NCBI RefSeq assembly: GCF_017312405.1 | Contig: NZ_BLTG01000047.1 | Span: 1-63,085, forward strand | Reading direction: 5' to 3' | DNA length: 63,085 nucleotides | Source: Mycobacterium sp. PO1 | Lineage (GTDB): Bacteria > Actinomycetota > Actinomycetes > Mycobacteriales > Mycobacteriaceae | In this document: positions 15,219 through 24,165 of the stretch, one piece after another | How positions within the stretch are numbered: the first letter of the stretch is position 1 | Layout: each line of letters starts with the position of its first letter | Notes under the pieces: generated by a model | What the model saw: the letters and a program-made list of their open reading frames with translations, nothing else | Told to the model about the DNA's origin: nothing | Databases searched by the model: none | Position numbers and translations under genes: made by a program

Positions 15219-17525
15219 TCAAGCGCCTGCTGCCGCGCCGGCGATGAGACGCGGAACCATCGACGCGGTGGTGGGTCTGCCGTAGTGGTAACCCTGGGCG
15301 ATGTCACAGTGATGTGCGGCAAGCCAGCCTGCCGTTTCCGCGTCTTCGACACCTTCGGCGACCACGGTGATGCCGAGGGTGTGGGTGAGGTTGATGACGG
15401 CCTCGACGACGGCTGCGGCTTTGGGGTTGGTGGTGACGTGGGCGATGAAGTGCCGATCGAGTTTGATCTCGTCGATGGGAAGATCGCGCAGGTAGGAGAG
15501 CGCGGAATAGCCGCTGCCGAAGTCGTCGATGGCGACGCGGACGCCGAGTTGGCGGAGTCGATGCAACACGGTGGCGGCGGTGTCCACCTCGGACAGGACG
15601 AGGTCCTCGGTGATCTCCACCGTCAGGATGTCGGCGCGCAGGCCGTGGTCGGCCAGCCGGTGGTCGAGGGTTCGCGGCAGGTCGGTGTCACGCAGGAACG
15701 GCGCGAACAGGTTGATCGCCACGGGAATGGGCGCGCCGAGGCGTGCCCAGCCGGCGGCGTCGCTGAGCGCCCGGTCGACAACGAAGTCGGTCACGGGCCG
15801 CATGAGTCCGTGCTGGCGGACCAGCGGCAAGAAAGTGTCGGGACGAAGCGTGCCGAGGGTGGGATGCGGCCAACGGAGCAGCGCTTCGACGCCGGCCAGT
15901 TGTCCGGTACGCAGATCGATCTTGGGTTGGTAGACGACCTCGAGGGCGTGGTGGTCGATGGCGGCGCGCAGTTCACCGAGCAGCCGGATCTGAGCGGCTC
16001 CTTCACCAGAGGGGCGGTCGGCCTGTTCAGCGCGTTCGACTGCGTCGGGGTCGGACATCATCATGTCGTCGTGGAACGTGTTGACTTGCGCCACCCGGGA
16101 TCGCTTCGCGGCGTACATCGCGATGTCCGCGCGCTTCATCAGGGTGTCCGGGTCCAGATCGGGCTGAGTGGGTAGGGCCCGCGCGACGCCGATGCTGGGA
16201 CGGATGAGCATGTCGTCGCCGTCGATCCAGAATGGGCTGCTGAAGGCGTTCAGCACACGCTGGGCCACCACATCGGAGTCGTCGCTGCGGCTCTCGAGGA
16301 GCAGGGCGAACTCATCGCCGCCGATACGGGCGGCGGTGTCGCCGGGACGAATGCACTCGGCGATGCGTTGGCCTGCTTGGACGAGGAGATTGTCGGCGGC
16401 GGGGTGGCCCAGGCTGTCGTTGACGAGTTTGAAGTCATCGAGGTCGACGGAGATCACGGCCACCGAACGGTCGTCACGTGCCCGCAGCGCCATCGCGTGG
16501 GCCAATCGATCGGAGAACAGGGTGCGGTTGGCCAACCCGGTGAGGGGGTCACGCAGCGCCTGCTCGGCCGCCGCCGCCAGCAGCCGCCTGTTCTCCCAGG
16601 CCGAGACAATCTGGCGGGCACAGACCGCGACCACGATGGCGGGCACGAGGAACCGCTCGAGGCCGGACATCACCAGCGGTGGGCCGATGGTGCCGGCCAG
16701 CAAGAGCGGGACGTAGGGCAGCCACAGCGACGACGTCGAGGGCAACGCCACCACGGTGCGCGGCTCGTGGGCCGCGCGGCTCAGCACTGCCGCCGCCGCG
16801 AACGCCGTCAACGACGCCGCCCAGAGCACATCGATCAGATCGCCTGTGCTGTAGCGCTCACCGGCGGTGAGGTGCGCGAAGGCGCTGTCGGCGATGGTCA
16901 TGAGCGTCACGGCAAGCGTGAGCACCGTCAGCATGCCGCGTTGACGGGCTTCGGCGCGTACGAGCACCACGACGGCGATGGTCAGGGCGATCATGTCGAA
17001 CACCGGATAGAGAAACGCGACCGCAAGCGCGGCCCGGTCTTCCCGGTAGGTGACGACCACGCTGTTCAGCGCGAGCACCCACGCCAACAGAAACAGGCAC
17101 AACGCCACGGTGATCGCGTCGAGAAGTAGCCGGAGCCGTCCCTGGTGGGTGGCTGTAGTGATCAACTGCGCGAAGGCGGCGACCAGTAGCACCGCGAAGA
17201 GCAGGTAGAACACGTCGGCGGCCGAAGGCGTCGTGGGCTCGACGCCGGGCACCAGTTCGTAGACCAGCCACAGTCCGTCACCCAGCGACCAGGCGCCCAG
17301 CGCGACGGCCATGGTCGCCCACGTCCGGCGCAGGCGGTCCTGGGCCGCTCGGGCGGCCAGCGCCGCACAGGCCGTCGCGTACAGCGCCAGCCCGAACGAC
17401 ACCGTGTCATCGAAAAGAACGACAGCCGCGCTCTTGCCCCCGACGAGCAACGCCACCGTCAGCGCCACGGTGAACCCGAGCGGAATCGCGATCGCGACCG
17501 TGGCGCGCAGCGGACGTCGGCTCAT
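15219..17525 (-). CDS. Membrane GGDEF-EAL protein (bifunctional cyclic di-GMP enzyme)
   Basis: A 768-residue protein from ATG 17525 with GGAGGT just upstream. About nine N-terminal membrane segments (1-320) precede a GGDEF domain with an intact GGDEF signature (ARIGGDEFALLLE, bases 16308-16322) and the RIAECIRPGD segment, then an intact EAL domain with EALLRW, VEITEDL, DDFGSGYS, IKLDRHF and AEGVED. Both diguanylate cyclase and phosphodiesterase activities are therefore possible. It lies 72 bases upstream of its paralog on the same strand and is likely cotranscribed with it. The sensor halves of the two proteins have diverged much more than the catalytic halves. Confidence 0.9.
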   Translation of the reverse strand: MSRRPLRATVAIAIPLGFTVALTVALLVGGKSAAVVLFDDTVSFGLALYATACAALAARAAQDRLRRTWATMAVALGAWSLGDGLWLVYELVPGVEPTTPSAADVFYLLFAVLLVAAFAQLITTATHQGRLRLLLDAITVALCLFLLAWVLALNSVVVTYREDRAALAVAFLYPVFDMIALTIAVVVLVRAEARQRGMLTVLTLAVTLMTIADSAFAHLTAGERYSTGDLIDVLWAASLTAFAAAAVLSRAAHEPRTVVALPSTSSLWLPYVPLLLAGTIGPPLVMSGLERFLVPAIVVAVCARQIVSAWENRRLLAAAAEQALRDPLTGLANRTLFSDRLAHAMALRARDDRSVAVISVDLDDFKLVNDSLGHPAADNLLVQAGQRIAECIRPGDTAARIGGDEFALLLESRSDDSDVVAQRVLNAFSSPFWIDGDDMLIRPSIGVARALPTQPDLDPDTLMKRADIAMYAAKRSRVAQVNTFHDDMMMSDPDAVERAEQADRPSGEGAAQIRLLGELRAAIDHHALEVVYQPKIDLRTGQLAGVEALLRWPHPTLGTLRPDTFLPLVRQHGLMRPVTDFVVDRALSDAAGWARLGAPIPVAINLFAPFLRDTDLPRTLDHRLADHGLRADILTVEITEDLVLSEVDTAATVLHRLRQLGVRVAIDDFGSGYSALSYLRDLPIDEIKLDRHFIAHVTTNPKAAAVVEAVINLTHTLGITVVAEGVEDAETAGWLAAHHCDIAQGYHYGRPTTASMVPRLIAGAAAGA

Positions 17526-17627
17526 GGCTCGACCTCCTTGCTCGCCCTCTTGGCCGGTCGATCACGGTAGCGCCAATCCCTCGGCGACAATTGACGCTAG
17601 CTCAAATTCTCGGTGAGCCTCGTGAAT

Positions 17628-17641
17628 CGCGGCAAACCGCG
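17628..17641 (-). terminator. Short hairpin downstream of modC
   Basis: Five-base GC arms (17628-17632 and 17637-17641) around CAAA form a small stem-loop 35 bases past the modC stop on the minus strand. It could help end the mod transcript; the stem is short and no U tract follows. Confidence 0.3.
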
Positions 17642-17675
17642 GCAGTTCCGGCAAACACTACCGCGCTGCCTGCAG

Positions 17676-18761
17676 CTACCCGCTGACCGCGCCTGCAGGG
17701 TACAGCTGCACCTCTTGGGCTTTGACGGCGAAATACGCCGTTGCCCCCGGCTCCAGCTCGAGATCGGCGACCGCGGTCGCGGTGACGTCCGCCGCGAGAC
17801 CGGTCCCGCCGTCGGGCTGCGCTTCCCCCCGGATGCGCACCGTTTCGCCGTGGACCTCCATCTCGGCGATCGACACCGGCACCACGTTGCGAGGGCTGCC
17901 GTGCGGGCGAGTGGTGAACACCGCCACCGCGCTCGGACGGCACAGTGCCACCGCCTCGGTGCCTGGCTCGAGGTCACCCGCTCCGGACATCTCCGTACCC
18001 CAGGCGGTGCGAATGGTCCCGGGCCGCACTATTCGCCCGGCGACGAGGTTGATGCCGGCGATCCGGGCGGCGAAGTCGCTGCGCGGGGTGGTCAGGACTT
18101 CGCGCGCGGGTCCGTGTTCGACGACCCGGCCGTCCTCGATGACGGCGACGTCGTCGGCGACGGCCAGCGCGTCAAGCAGGTCGTGGGTGACGATGATCGC
18201 GGTGCGCCGCCGTTCGCGCAGCATGGTGCGCAGCAGCCGGCGCATCGCCGGCGCGGCGGTGACGTCGAGCGCCGACAACGGCTCGTCGAGCAGCAGCAGC
18301 CGCGGCTCGGTCGCCAGCGCCCGTGCGAGGGCGACCCGCTGGGCTTGCCCGCCCGACAGCTGGGCGGGTTTGCGTTCCGCCAGGTCGGTCGCCTCGACTG
18401 CGGCGAGCCACCGGTTTGCGGTTGCGCGCGCCGCCGAGCGCGACAGGCCGGCGCAGCGCGGGCCGTAGGCGACGTTGGCGGCGACGGTCAGGTGAGGAAA
18501 CAACATTGCCTGCTGGGACAGCAGCGCCACGCCGCGGCGGTGTGGTGCCACGAACGTGCCGGCGTCGGTGTCGGTGAGGACCACATCACCGAGACAGATG
18601 CGGCCGCCGTCGGGGCGCAGCAGTCCGGCGAGAAGCAGCAGCAGCGTGGACTTGCCGACCCCGTTCGGGCCGAGCACCGCCAACACCCGGCCCTCGTCGA
18701 CGGTCAGCTCGACGTCGACACCACGCTCCGCCAGCTGCGCCCGGATCCGCAGGCGGCTCAC
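17676..18761 (-). CDS. modC: Molybdate ABC transporter ATP-binding protein ModC
   Basis: A 361-residue ATPase starting at GTG 18761, which overlaps the modB stop (GTGA). The nucleotide-binding domain (1-230) has Walker A GPNGVGKST, Q-loop LLSQQAMLFPH, signature LSGGQAQRVALARAL, Walker B RLLLLDEPLSALD and the switch His in VTHDLLDAL. A C-terminal TOBE/Mop domain (about 290-357) with VRIRGEAQPD and VADLELEPGATAYFAVKAQEV would bind molybdate and is diagnostic for ModC among importer ATPases. It is the last gene of a four-gene operon with the regulator, modA and modB, all joined by 4-base overlaps. Confidence 0.93.
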   Translation of the reverse strand: MSRLRIRAQLAERGVDVELTVDEGRVLAVLGPNGVGKSTLLLLLAGLLRPDGGRICLGDVVLTDTDAGTFVAPHRRGVALLSQQAMLFPHLTVAANVAYGPRCAGLSRSAARATANRWLAAVEATDLAERKPAQLSGGQAQRVALARALATEPRLLLLDEPLSALDVTAAPAMRRLLRTMLRERRRTAIIVTHDLLDALAVADDVAVIEDGRVVEHGPAREVLTTPRSDFAARIAGINLVAGRIVRPGTIRTAWGTEMSGAGDLEPGTEAVALCRPSAVAVFTTRPHGSPRNVVPVSIAEMEVHGETVRIRGEAQPDGGTGLAADVTATAVADLELEPGATAYFAVKAQEVQLYPAGAVSG

Positions 18762-19567
18762 AACGGCCCCGCCAGGCGCCGGCCGGCCGTCGCGATCACG
18801 ATTGCGGCCGCGACCACGATCAGCAACAGCGACAGGGCGACGGCGGCATCGGCGTCGGTCTCGCGTTGCAGGTAGATCTCCAGCGGCAAAGTGCGGGTGA
18901 CACCCTGCAACGAGCCCGCGAAGGTCAACGTGGCACCGAACTCGCCGAGCGACCGGGCGAACGCCAGTACTGCACCCGAGACCAATCCGGGCAGCACCAG
19001 GGGCATGGTCACGGTCCGCAGCACGGTGGTGGGCCGGGCACCCAGCGTCGCGGCGACCTGCTCGTAGCCGGTGCCTGCCGAGCGCAGCGCGCCCTCGAGG
19101 CTGACGACCAGAAACGGCAGAGACACGAAGGCCTGCGCCACGATCACCGCAGTCGTCGAGAAGGCGATCTGAACTCCCAGCACTTCCAGGTACTGCCCGA
19201 TCAACCCCTGCCGACCGAACGTGTACAGCAGCGCGATGCCGCCGACCACGGGAGGCAGAACCAGCGGTAAGAGCACCAGGGCCCGCAGCACCGGACGGCC
19301 GGGGAAACCGCCCCGCGACAGCGCCAACGCCATCGGCACACCCAACACGATGCACACGGCGGTGCTCGCCGTCGCGGTTCTGAGACTGAGAAGCAATGCA
19401 GCCCGGGATGATTCGGAGGTGATCAGAGGCACAAAGTTCGGCCAGTCGATGCTGGCGAGGATGGCCAGCAGCGGGATGATCACGAACAGCGCGCCGAGCG
19501 TCGCGGGCACGTACACCCAGCGGGGGAGTCCGACTTGAACCGGACGGTGGCGTCGCGGCCGACTCAT
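18758..19567 (-). CDS. modB: Molybdate ABC transporter permease ModB
   Basis: A 269-residue membrane protein from ATG 19567 (ATGA overlap with modA). Six hydrophobic segments are visible, with the permease EAA-type loop GYEQVAATLGARPTTVLRTV followed by MPLVLPGLVSG, and the molybdate-permease feature ARSLGEFGATLTFAGS. It forms the membrane channel for molybdate entry with ModC and the lipoprotein ModA. Length is normal for the family. Confidence 0.93.
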   Translation of the reverse strand: MSRPRRHRPVQVGLPRWVYVPATLGALFVIIPLLAILASIDWPNFVPLITSESSRAALLLSLRTATASTAVCIVLGVPMALALSRGGFPGRPVLRALVLLPLVLPPVVGGIALLYTFGRQGLIGQYLEVLGVQIAFSTTAVIVAQAFVSLPFLVVSLEGALRSAGTGYEQVAATLGARPTTVLRTVTMPLVLPGLVSGAVLAFARSLGEFGATLTFAGSLQGVTRTLPLEIYLQRETDADAAVALSLLLIVVAAAIVIATAGRRLAGPL

Positions 19568-20343
19568 GGTGCTGCGAAGCCGGCCGATGCGAGAACCTCG
19601 CGTCCCTGCGCACCGGTCACCAGATCGACGAATGCCTGTGCGCCGGCAGGATTGGCCGAATTCCGTAACACGGCGATCGGATAGACGTTGACGGCGTCGG
19701 CGGCCTGCGGGAACGGGACCTCGGTGACGTCGTCTCCGGCGTCAGCGGCGTCGGTGACGTAGACCAGACCGGCGTCGGCCTGCCCGGAGACCACTTTCCC
19801 GAGGACGTCGGTGACGCTCGATTCCTCACTGACCGGTTTCAGCGTCACCGCGGCAGACCGTTCGATCGTCTCGGTCGCCGCGCCGCACGGCACCTGGGGA
19901 GCGCACACCACGACCTGAAGATCAGGGTCGGCCAGGTCGGAAAACTGTTGAATGCCTTCCGGGTTGCCGGGTGCGGTGACGATGGTCAGCGTGTTCGCCG
20001 CGAAGTCGACCGGCGCACCGGACACGATGCCACTGTCGACAGCCTTGGTCATGTTCTCCGGGTTCGCGGAGGCGAACACGTCGGCCGGCGCGCCCTGGGT
20101 GAGTTGGGTGACCAGGCTGGACGAACCGGCGAAATTGAAGGTCACGGTGGTGCCGGGGTGATCGTGTTCGAATCGTTCGCCGAGGTCGGTGAAGGTCGGC
20201 TGCAGCGAGGCTGCCGCGTACACCGTGATCCCGCCGGTGACAGCGGTGTCCTCCGCCGGGCCGGACCGCTGCGGGGACGGTGCGCATGCGGCGACGAGCA
20301 CCGCGGTGGCCAGTCCCGCGGCGACCCGCGCCGGCGTCGTCAT
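19564..20343 (-). CDS. modA: Molybdate-binding lipoprotein ModA
   Basis: A 259-residue protein from ATG 20343, overlapping the regulator's stop (ATGA). The signal peptide ends in the lipobox VAAC with Cys20 lipidated. The mature part has the ModA landmarks: ITVYAAASLQPTFTDLG at its start, NFAGSSSLVTQLTQGAPADVFASAN (the Ser residues of the oxyanion pocket), and AGLVYVTDAADAGDDV near residue 190. It captures molybdate (and probably tungstate) outside the membrane and hands it to ModB. Confidence 0.93.
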   Translation of the reverse strand: MTTPARVAAGLATAVLVAACAPSPQRSGPAEDTAVTGGITVYAAASLQPTFTDLGERFEHDHPGTTVTFNFAGSSSLVTQLTQGAPADVFASANPENMTKAVDSGIVSGAPVDFAANTLTIVTAPGNPEGIQQFSDLADPDLQVVVCAPQVPCGAATETIERSAAVTLKPVSEESSVTDVLGKVVSGQADAGLVYVTDAADAGDDVTEVPFPQAADAVNVYPIAVLRNSANPAGAQAFVDLVTGAQGREVLASAGFAAP

Positions 20344-20744
20344 CACGAGGCGGGTGTTTCGACGACGACGGTGGTGGCCTTGACGGCGGCTACGGCCACG
20401 GAGCCCGGCTGCAGGCCCAGCTGTCGAACCGATTCGGTGCTCATCAACGACACGACGGTGAACGGCCCGCACTGCATCTGTACCTCGCTCATCACCCGAT
20501 CGGAGGTGACCTTCGTGACCAGGCCGGTGAACCGGTTGCGCGCCGAGCTGCCGACGCCCAGCGGGTCCGGTGGAGGCGAAGCGTGGTCACGGGCGAACTC
20601 GGCGAGCACGTCCCCGGCGATGACCTTGCGTCCCGACTCGTCGGTGGACGACGGCAGTGAGCCGCTGTCGACCCAGCGGCGGATGGTGTCGTCGCTGACG
20701 CCCAGCAGCGCCGCCGCGTCTTTGATCCGGATCGCCGGCACCAT
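20343..20744 (-). CDS. HTH-TOBE molybdate-responsive regulator
   Basis: A 133-residue protein from ATG 20744, with AGGAG 8 bases upstream; the longer frame is not favoured. Residues 1-45 are an excisionase/MerR-like helix-turn-helix (RIKDAAALLGVSDDTIRRWVDSG), residues ~60-130 a TOBE/Mop domain (SARNRFTGLVTKV, SEVQMQCGPFTVVSLMST, GSVAVAAVKATTVVVE). This short architecture is the actinobacterial counterpart of ModE: DNA binding controlled by molybdate. It is first in the mod operon and overlaps modA by ATGA, so it probably regulates its own operon through the inverted repeats just upstream. Confidence 0.85.
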   Translation of the reverse strand: MVPAIRIKDAAALLGVSDDTIRRWVDSGSLPSSTDESGRKVIAGDVLAEFARDHASPPPDPLGVGSSARNRFTGLVTKVTSDRVMSEVQMQCGPFTVVSLMSTESVRQLGLQPGSVAVAAVKATTVVVETPAS

Positions 20745-20777
20745 CACAGCCACTCCTATGGTCCGCAAAAACGGGCA

Positions 20778-20807
20778 ATAGAGCGCATTCTATCCGCATG
20801 TGCGGAT
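20778..20807. promoter_or_regulatory. Two inverted repeats upstream of the mod operon
   Basis: ATAGA-N6-TCTAT (20778-20793) lies 34 bases before the regulator start, and ATCCGCA-TG-TGCGGAT (20792-20807) adjoins it and reaches the stop codon of the DUF4032 gene. The first resembles the TAT-spaced-ATA layout of ModE operators. They are candidate binding sites for the HTH-TOBE regulator; the second could instead be a termination hairpin for the gene on its other side. Confidence 0.45.
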
Positions 20808-22099
20808 CAGAACCGCTCCGCGTCGGGCTGTTCCTCGTCCTCGGGGTCGTCGAGCACCGAGAACGGCTCGGTCGGCGTCTCGACGACCTGCAGCTGCGCG
20901 GCCGACTCCGAGGGCACCACGTTGCGTGACAGTGCGTGCAGTGCCCGCTCGGTGCCGACGTCGTGCCCGGCCCGCTCCGACAAAAGCCAACGCACTTCCA
21001 GGAGATCGCAGTAGGCCTGCACCGCACTGCCGGTGTTGCCGACCGCGGCGTGGGCGCGGTGCATCATCGGTGTCGCGACTTCCATCACCCACAGCTGGCC
21101 CGCCGTGCGCTCGTCGACGTCGTAACCGGCCTCCCGGCTCAGCTGGCCGCGGTAGGCCTGCAGATCTCCGAGCAGGATCCGGGCCTGACCTTCGCCCACG
21201 TCCAATCCGGTCAACCGTTGCAGGGCGGTGGCGTAGTAGCGGCGGTCGCCCACCGCCACATGTAACTGGAGTTCGTCGGTGCCGGCGCGGACGGGCTGCA
21301 GCGACACCTCGTCCACCGCGAACCCCAGTTCGTTGAGCTTGCGGATGGTGCCCTCGACCCGGTAGTGGTCGGCGAAGCCGAACGTCGGTGTGGCGTGCAG
21401 CAACTCCCACAGGTCCTCGTAGCGCGTTCTGATGCCCAACGCTTCCTGGATGAAGCCCGCCTGCAGGTCGGGTCTGCCGAGCCGGGCCGCGACGTCCAGC
21501 AGGCCCGCGGCGACGTTCTCGACGGTGATGTCGATGTCGTGGGTGCGCTGCCCGTCGGACAGCGACGGGTGGATCTCACTGGTCTCGGCGTCGACCAGGA
21601 ATGCCTGCAACACCTGGCCGTCGCGGGAGAACAGCGTGTTGGCCAGGGAGCAGTCCCCCCAGAACACCCCGTGGCGGTGCAGGTCGACCAACAGCGTGGC
21701 CATCGCGTCGAACAGGCGGGTGCGGTGCTTGGGTGCGTCCGGCGGCAGCCTCATGAACATCCGTCGGTACTGCCAGGACCCGACCAGATAGCGCGTCACC
21801 AGGATCGCGGTGTCGAGATCCGGCTGGATCACCACCCCGGCAGGACGGACGGCGTTGAGTCCCATCTCTTCGAGGCGACCCAACACGCCGTACTCACGGG
21901 CCGCGATGCGCGGAGGCAATTCCTTGAGCGCCCACAACTGTCCGTCGGCCTCGACGAACCTCACCAGGTGCCGGCTCGGACCCACCGCCATCTCGCGGAG
22001 CGCGACCTGCGGCGCCGCCCAGTCGCGCAGCGGCCGGTCCCAGGGCAGCACCAACAGCCCCGGGCAGGTGGCCCGAAGCCGCAACTCCGGAGCGGCCAT
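20807..22099 (-). CDS. DUF4032 kinase-like protein
   Basis: A 430-residue protein from ATG 22099 with GGCGGGA upstream; the longer frame is not used. The N-terminal half looks like a LPS-kinase/RIO-like fold: LWALKELP (lysine of the ATP site, about residue 56), LLVDLHRHGVFWGDCSLANTLF (catalytic-loop-like Asp and Asn) and AFLVDAET (metal Asp). The C-terminal half is the DUF4032 region common in actinobacteria, with an acidic tail. The substrate is unknown. It lies only 29 bases after the ABC-transporter ATPase gene, so it is probably the last gene of the sugar operon. Confidence 0.75.
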   Translation of the reverse strand: MAAPELRLRATCPGLLVLPWDRPLRDWAAPQVALREMAVGPSRHLVRFVEADGQLWALKELPPRIAAREYGVLGRLEEMGLNAVRPAGVVIQPDLDTAILVTRYLVGSWQYRRMFMRLPPDAPKHRTRLFDAMATLLVDLHRHGVFWGDCSLANTLFSRDGQVLQAFLVDAETSEIHPSLSDGQRTHDIDITVENVAAGLLDVAARLGRPDLQAGFIQEALGIRTRYEDLWELLHATPTFGFADHYRVEGTIRKLNELGFAVDEVSLQPVRAGTDELQLHVAVGDRRYYATALQRLTGLDVGEGQARILLGDLQAYRGQLSREAGYDVDERTAGQLWVMEVATPMMHRAHAAVGNTGSAVQAYCDLLEVRWLLSERAGHDVGTERALHALSRNVVPSESAAQLQVVETPTEPFSVLDDPEDEEQPDAERF

Positions 22100-22128
22100 C
22101 TGACGATCCCGCCGTGACAGACCTCGGG

Positions 22129-23328
22129 TCAGCCGGTCGCTGCCGCGTGGCGTCCGCGGTTTTCGGTACTGCGCGTCAGATTGTCGCCGGACTGGGGGTC
22201 GAACAGGTGCAGCCGCGACGCGTCCAGCCACAGCGTCGCCGTGTCTCCGGAGCTGACCCGGCTCATCGGATCGAGCTCCACGCAGATCTGGCTGCGCAGT
22301 TGCTCGCTGTCGAGCTCGCTGGCCAACTCGGCAAGCTGGCCGGAGATCTCGGTGTCGGCTTCGAACGGGACGAAGGCGTACTGCTCGTTGCCCAGCCACT
22401 CGGTGACATCGATGGTGACGTCGAACGTGACACCGCGCGAACGCTTGTCGTCATCGACGAACTCCGCGTCCTCGAAGGCGCCCGGACGGATACCGGCGAT
22501 ATAGACCTTGTCCTCCTCGACGCGGTCGCGCCACTCGTCGCGCAACGGAACGGTCGCGAAAGGCAACTCGATCTCGTTGCCGCGCACCCGCGCCGGCACG
22601 AAGTTCATCGGCGGTGAGCCGATGAAACCGGCGACGAACAGGTTCACCGGCTGATCGTAGAGTTCCCGCGGACTAGCGACCTGCTGCAGCAGGCCCTTCT
22701 TCAGCACCGCGACCCGGTCACCGAGCGTCATCGCCTCGGTCTGGTCGTGGGTGACGTAGACGGTGGTCACACCCAGCCGGCGCTGCAGGCGCAGGATCTC
22801 GGTGCGCATCTGACCGCGCAACTTGGCGTCGAGGTTGCTCAGCGGCTCGTCGAACAGGAACGCGTCGGCCTGACGGACGATGGCGCGGCCCATGGCGACG
22901 CGCTGTCGCTGCCCCCCGGAGAGGTTGGCGGGCTTGCGGTCGAGATGCTCGCCGAGTTCGAGCGTGTCGGCGGCCTCGGTGACGCGCTTGCGGATCTCAT
23001 CATCGGAGAGCTTGCCGGACAACCGAAGTGGGAAAGCGATGTTCTCGAACACCGACAGGTGCGGGTAGAGCGCATAGTTCTGGAACACCATGGACAGATT
23101 GCGGTCCCGCGGGGCCTTGTCGTTGACCCGCTTGTCGCCGATCAACATGTCACCGGAGGTGATGTCCTCGAGTCCGACGATCATCCGCAGCAGGGTCGAC
23201 TTCCCACACCCCGACGGCCCGACCAGGATCATGAACTCCCCGTCGGCGATGTCGAGGCTGACATCGTTGACGGCCGGATAGCCGTCCCCGTACTTCTTGA
23301 CGATGTTGCGCATCGTGATTGCTGCCAT
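22129..23328 (-). CDS. Sugar ABC transporter ATP-binding protein (MsmK/UgpC/SugC type)
   Basis: A 399-residue ATPase from ATG 23328. The nucleotide-binding domain has Walker A VGPSGCGKST, Q-loop VFQNYALYPH, signature LSGGQRQRVAMGRAIV, Walker B AFLFDEPLSNLD and VTHDQTEAM; residues ~240-390 are the double TOBE regulatory domain of CUT1 carbohydrate importers. It powers the permease pair encoded just upstream. It resembles trehalose-importer SugC, but the binding protein differs from LpqY, so this is not the trehalose recycler itself. Confidence 0.9.
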   Translation of the reverse strand: MAAITMRNIVKKYGDGYPAVNDVSLDIADGEFMILVGPSGCGKSTLLRMIVGLEDITSGDMLIGDKRVNDKAPRDRNLSMVFQNYALYPHLSVFENIAFPLRLSGKLSDDEIRKRVTEAADTLELGEHLDRKPANLSGGQRQRVAMGRAIVRQADAFLFDEPLSNLDAKLRGQMRTEILRLQRRLGVTTVYVTHDQTEAMTLGDRVAVLKKGLLQQVASPRELYDQPVNLFVAGFIGSPPMNFVPARVRGNEIELPFATVPLRDEWRDRVEEDKVYIAGIRPGAFEDAEFVDDDKRSRGVTFDVTIDVTEWLGNEQYAFVPFEADTEISGQLAELASELDSEQLRSQICVELDPMSRVSSGDTATLWLDASRLHLFDPQSGDNLTRSTENRGRHAAATG

Positions 23329-23331
23329 GGG

Positions 23332-24165
23332 TTATCCCTTCACTGCTCCGGACGTCAGGCCGGCGACGATGCGCCGCTGGAAGATGAGGACGAGGATGAC
23401 GACGGGGATCGTCACGATCACCGACGCGGCCATGATGTAGGGCACCGGCGACTCGAAATACGAGGCACCCTGGAAGAACGCCAGCGCCGCCGGCACCGTG
23501 CGCGCGCTGTCCGTCGAAGTCAGCGAGATCGCGAACAGGAAGTCGTTCCAGCAGAAGAAGAACGTCAGGATGGCCGTGGTGAACACGCCCGGTGCCGCCA
23601 ACGGCACGATCACCTTGCGGAATGCCTGCCACTGCGTGGCGCCGTCGACCTGCGCGGCGTGCTCCATTTCCCAGGGGATCTGGCGGAAGAACGCCGACAT
23701 CGTCCAGATCGACAGCGGCAACGCGAAGGTCAGGTACGGGATGATCAAGCCCAGCCAGGTGTCATAGATCCCCAGCCCGCGCCACATGTCGAACAGCGGT
23801 CCGACCAGTGCGGCCTGCGGGAACATTGCGATCGCCAAGGCGAGCGAAAGGAGCACCTTCTTGCCGGGAAACTCCAGCCGGGCAATCGCGTAGGCGGCGA
23901 ACATCGCGATGATCACCGAGATGACGGTGGCAATGACCGCGATGCCGATCGAGTTGATCAACGCCCGGGTGAACAGCGGTTGGCTGAAGATCTGGGCGAA
24001 GTTGTCCAAGGTGAATGTGCTCGGCAGGAACTGTGGATCCCGGGACACGATGTCCGAGGGCGGTTTGAACGAGAGGCTGATCATCCACAACACCGGGAAG
24101 ACGCTGTAGATGACGATCACAATGCCCGCGATCGTCCACCACTTGCTGTTCTTGGCGCTGTTCAC
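23332..24165 (-). CDS. Sugar ABC transporter permease (MalG/SugB type)
   Basis: A 277-residue protein; GTG 24165 overlaps the previous stop (GTGA), fixing the start. Six membrane segments are visible, with LIPFM-type CUT1 permease features: FLPSTFTLDNFAQIF near the N terminus and the EAA loop HAAQVDGATQWQAFRKVIVPLAAPG that contacts the ATPase. It forms a heterodimer with the adjacent permease. Three bases separate its stop from the ATPase start. Confidence 0.9.
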   Translation of the reverse strand: MNSAKNSKWWTIAGIVIVIYSVFPVLWMISLSFKPPSDIVSRDPQFLPSTFTLDNFAQIFSQPLFTRALINSIGIAVIATVISVIIAMFAAYAIARLEFPGKKVLLSLALAIAMFPQAALVGPLFDMWRGLGIYDTWLGLIIPYLTFALPLSIWTMSAFFRQIPWEMEHAAQVDGATQWQAFRKVIVPLAAPGVFTTAILTFFFCWNDFLFAISLTSTDSARTVPAALAFFQGASYFESPVPYIMAASVIVTIPVVILVLIFQRRIVAGLTSGAVKG

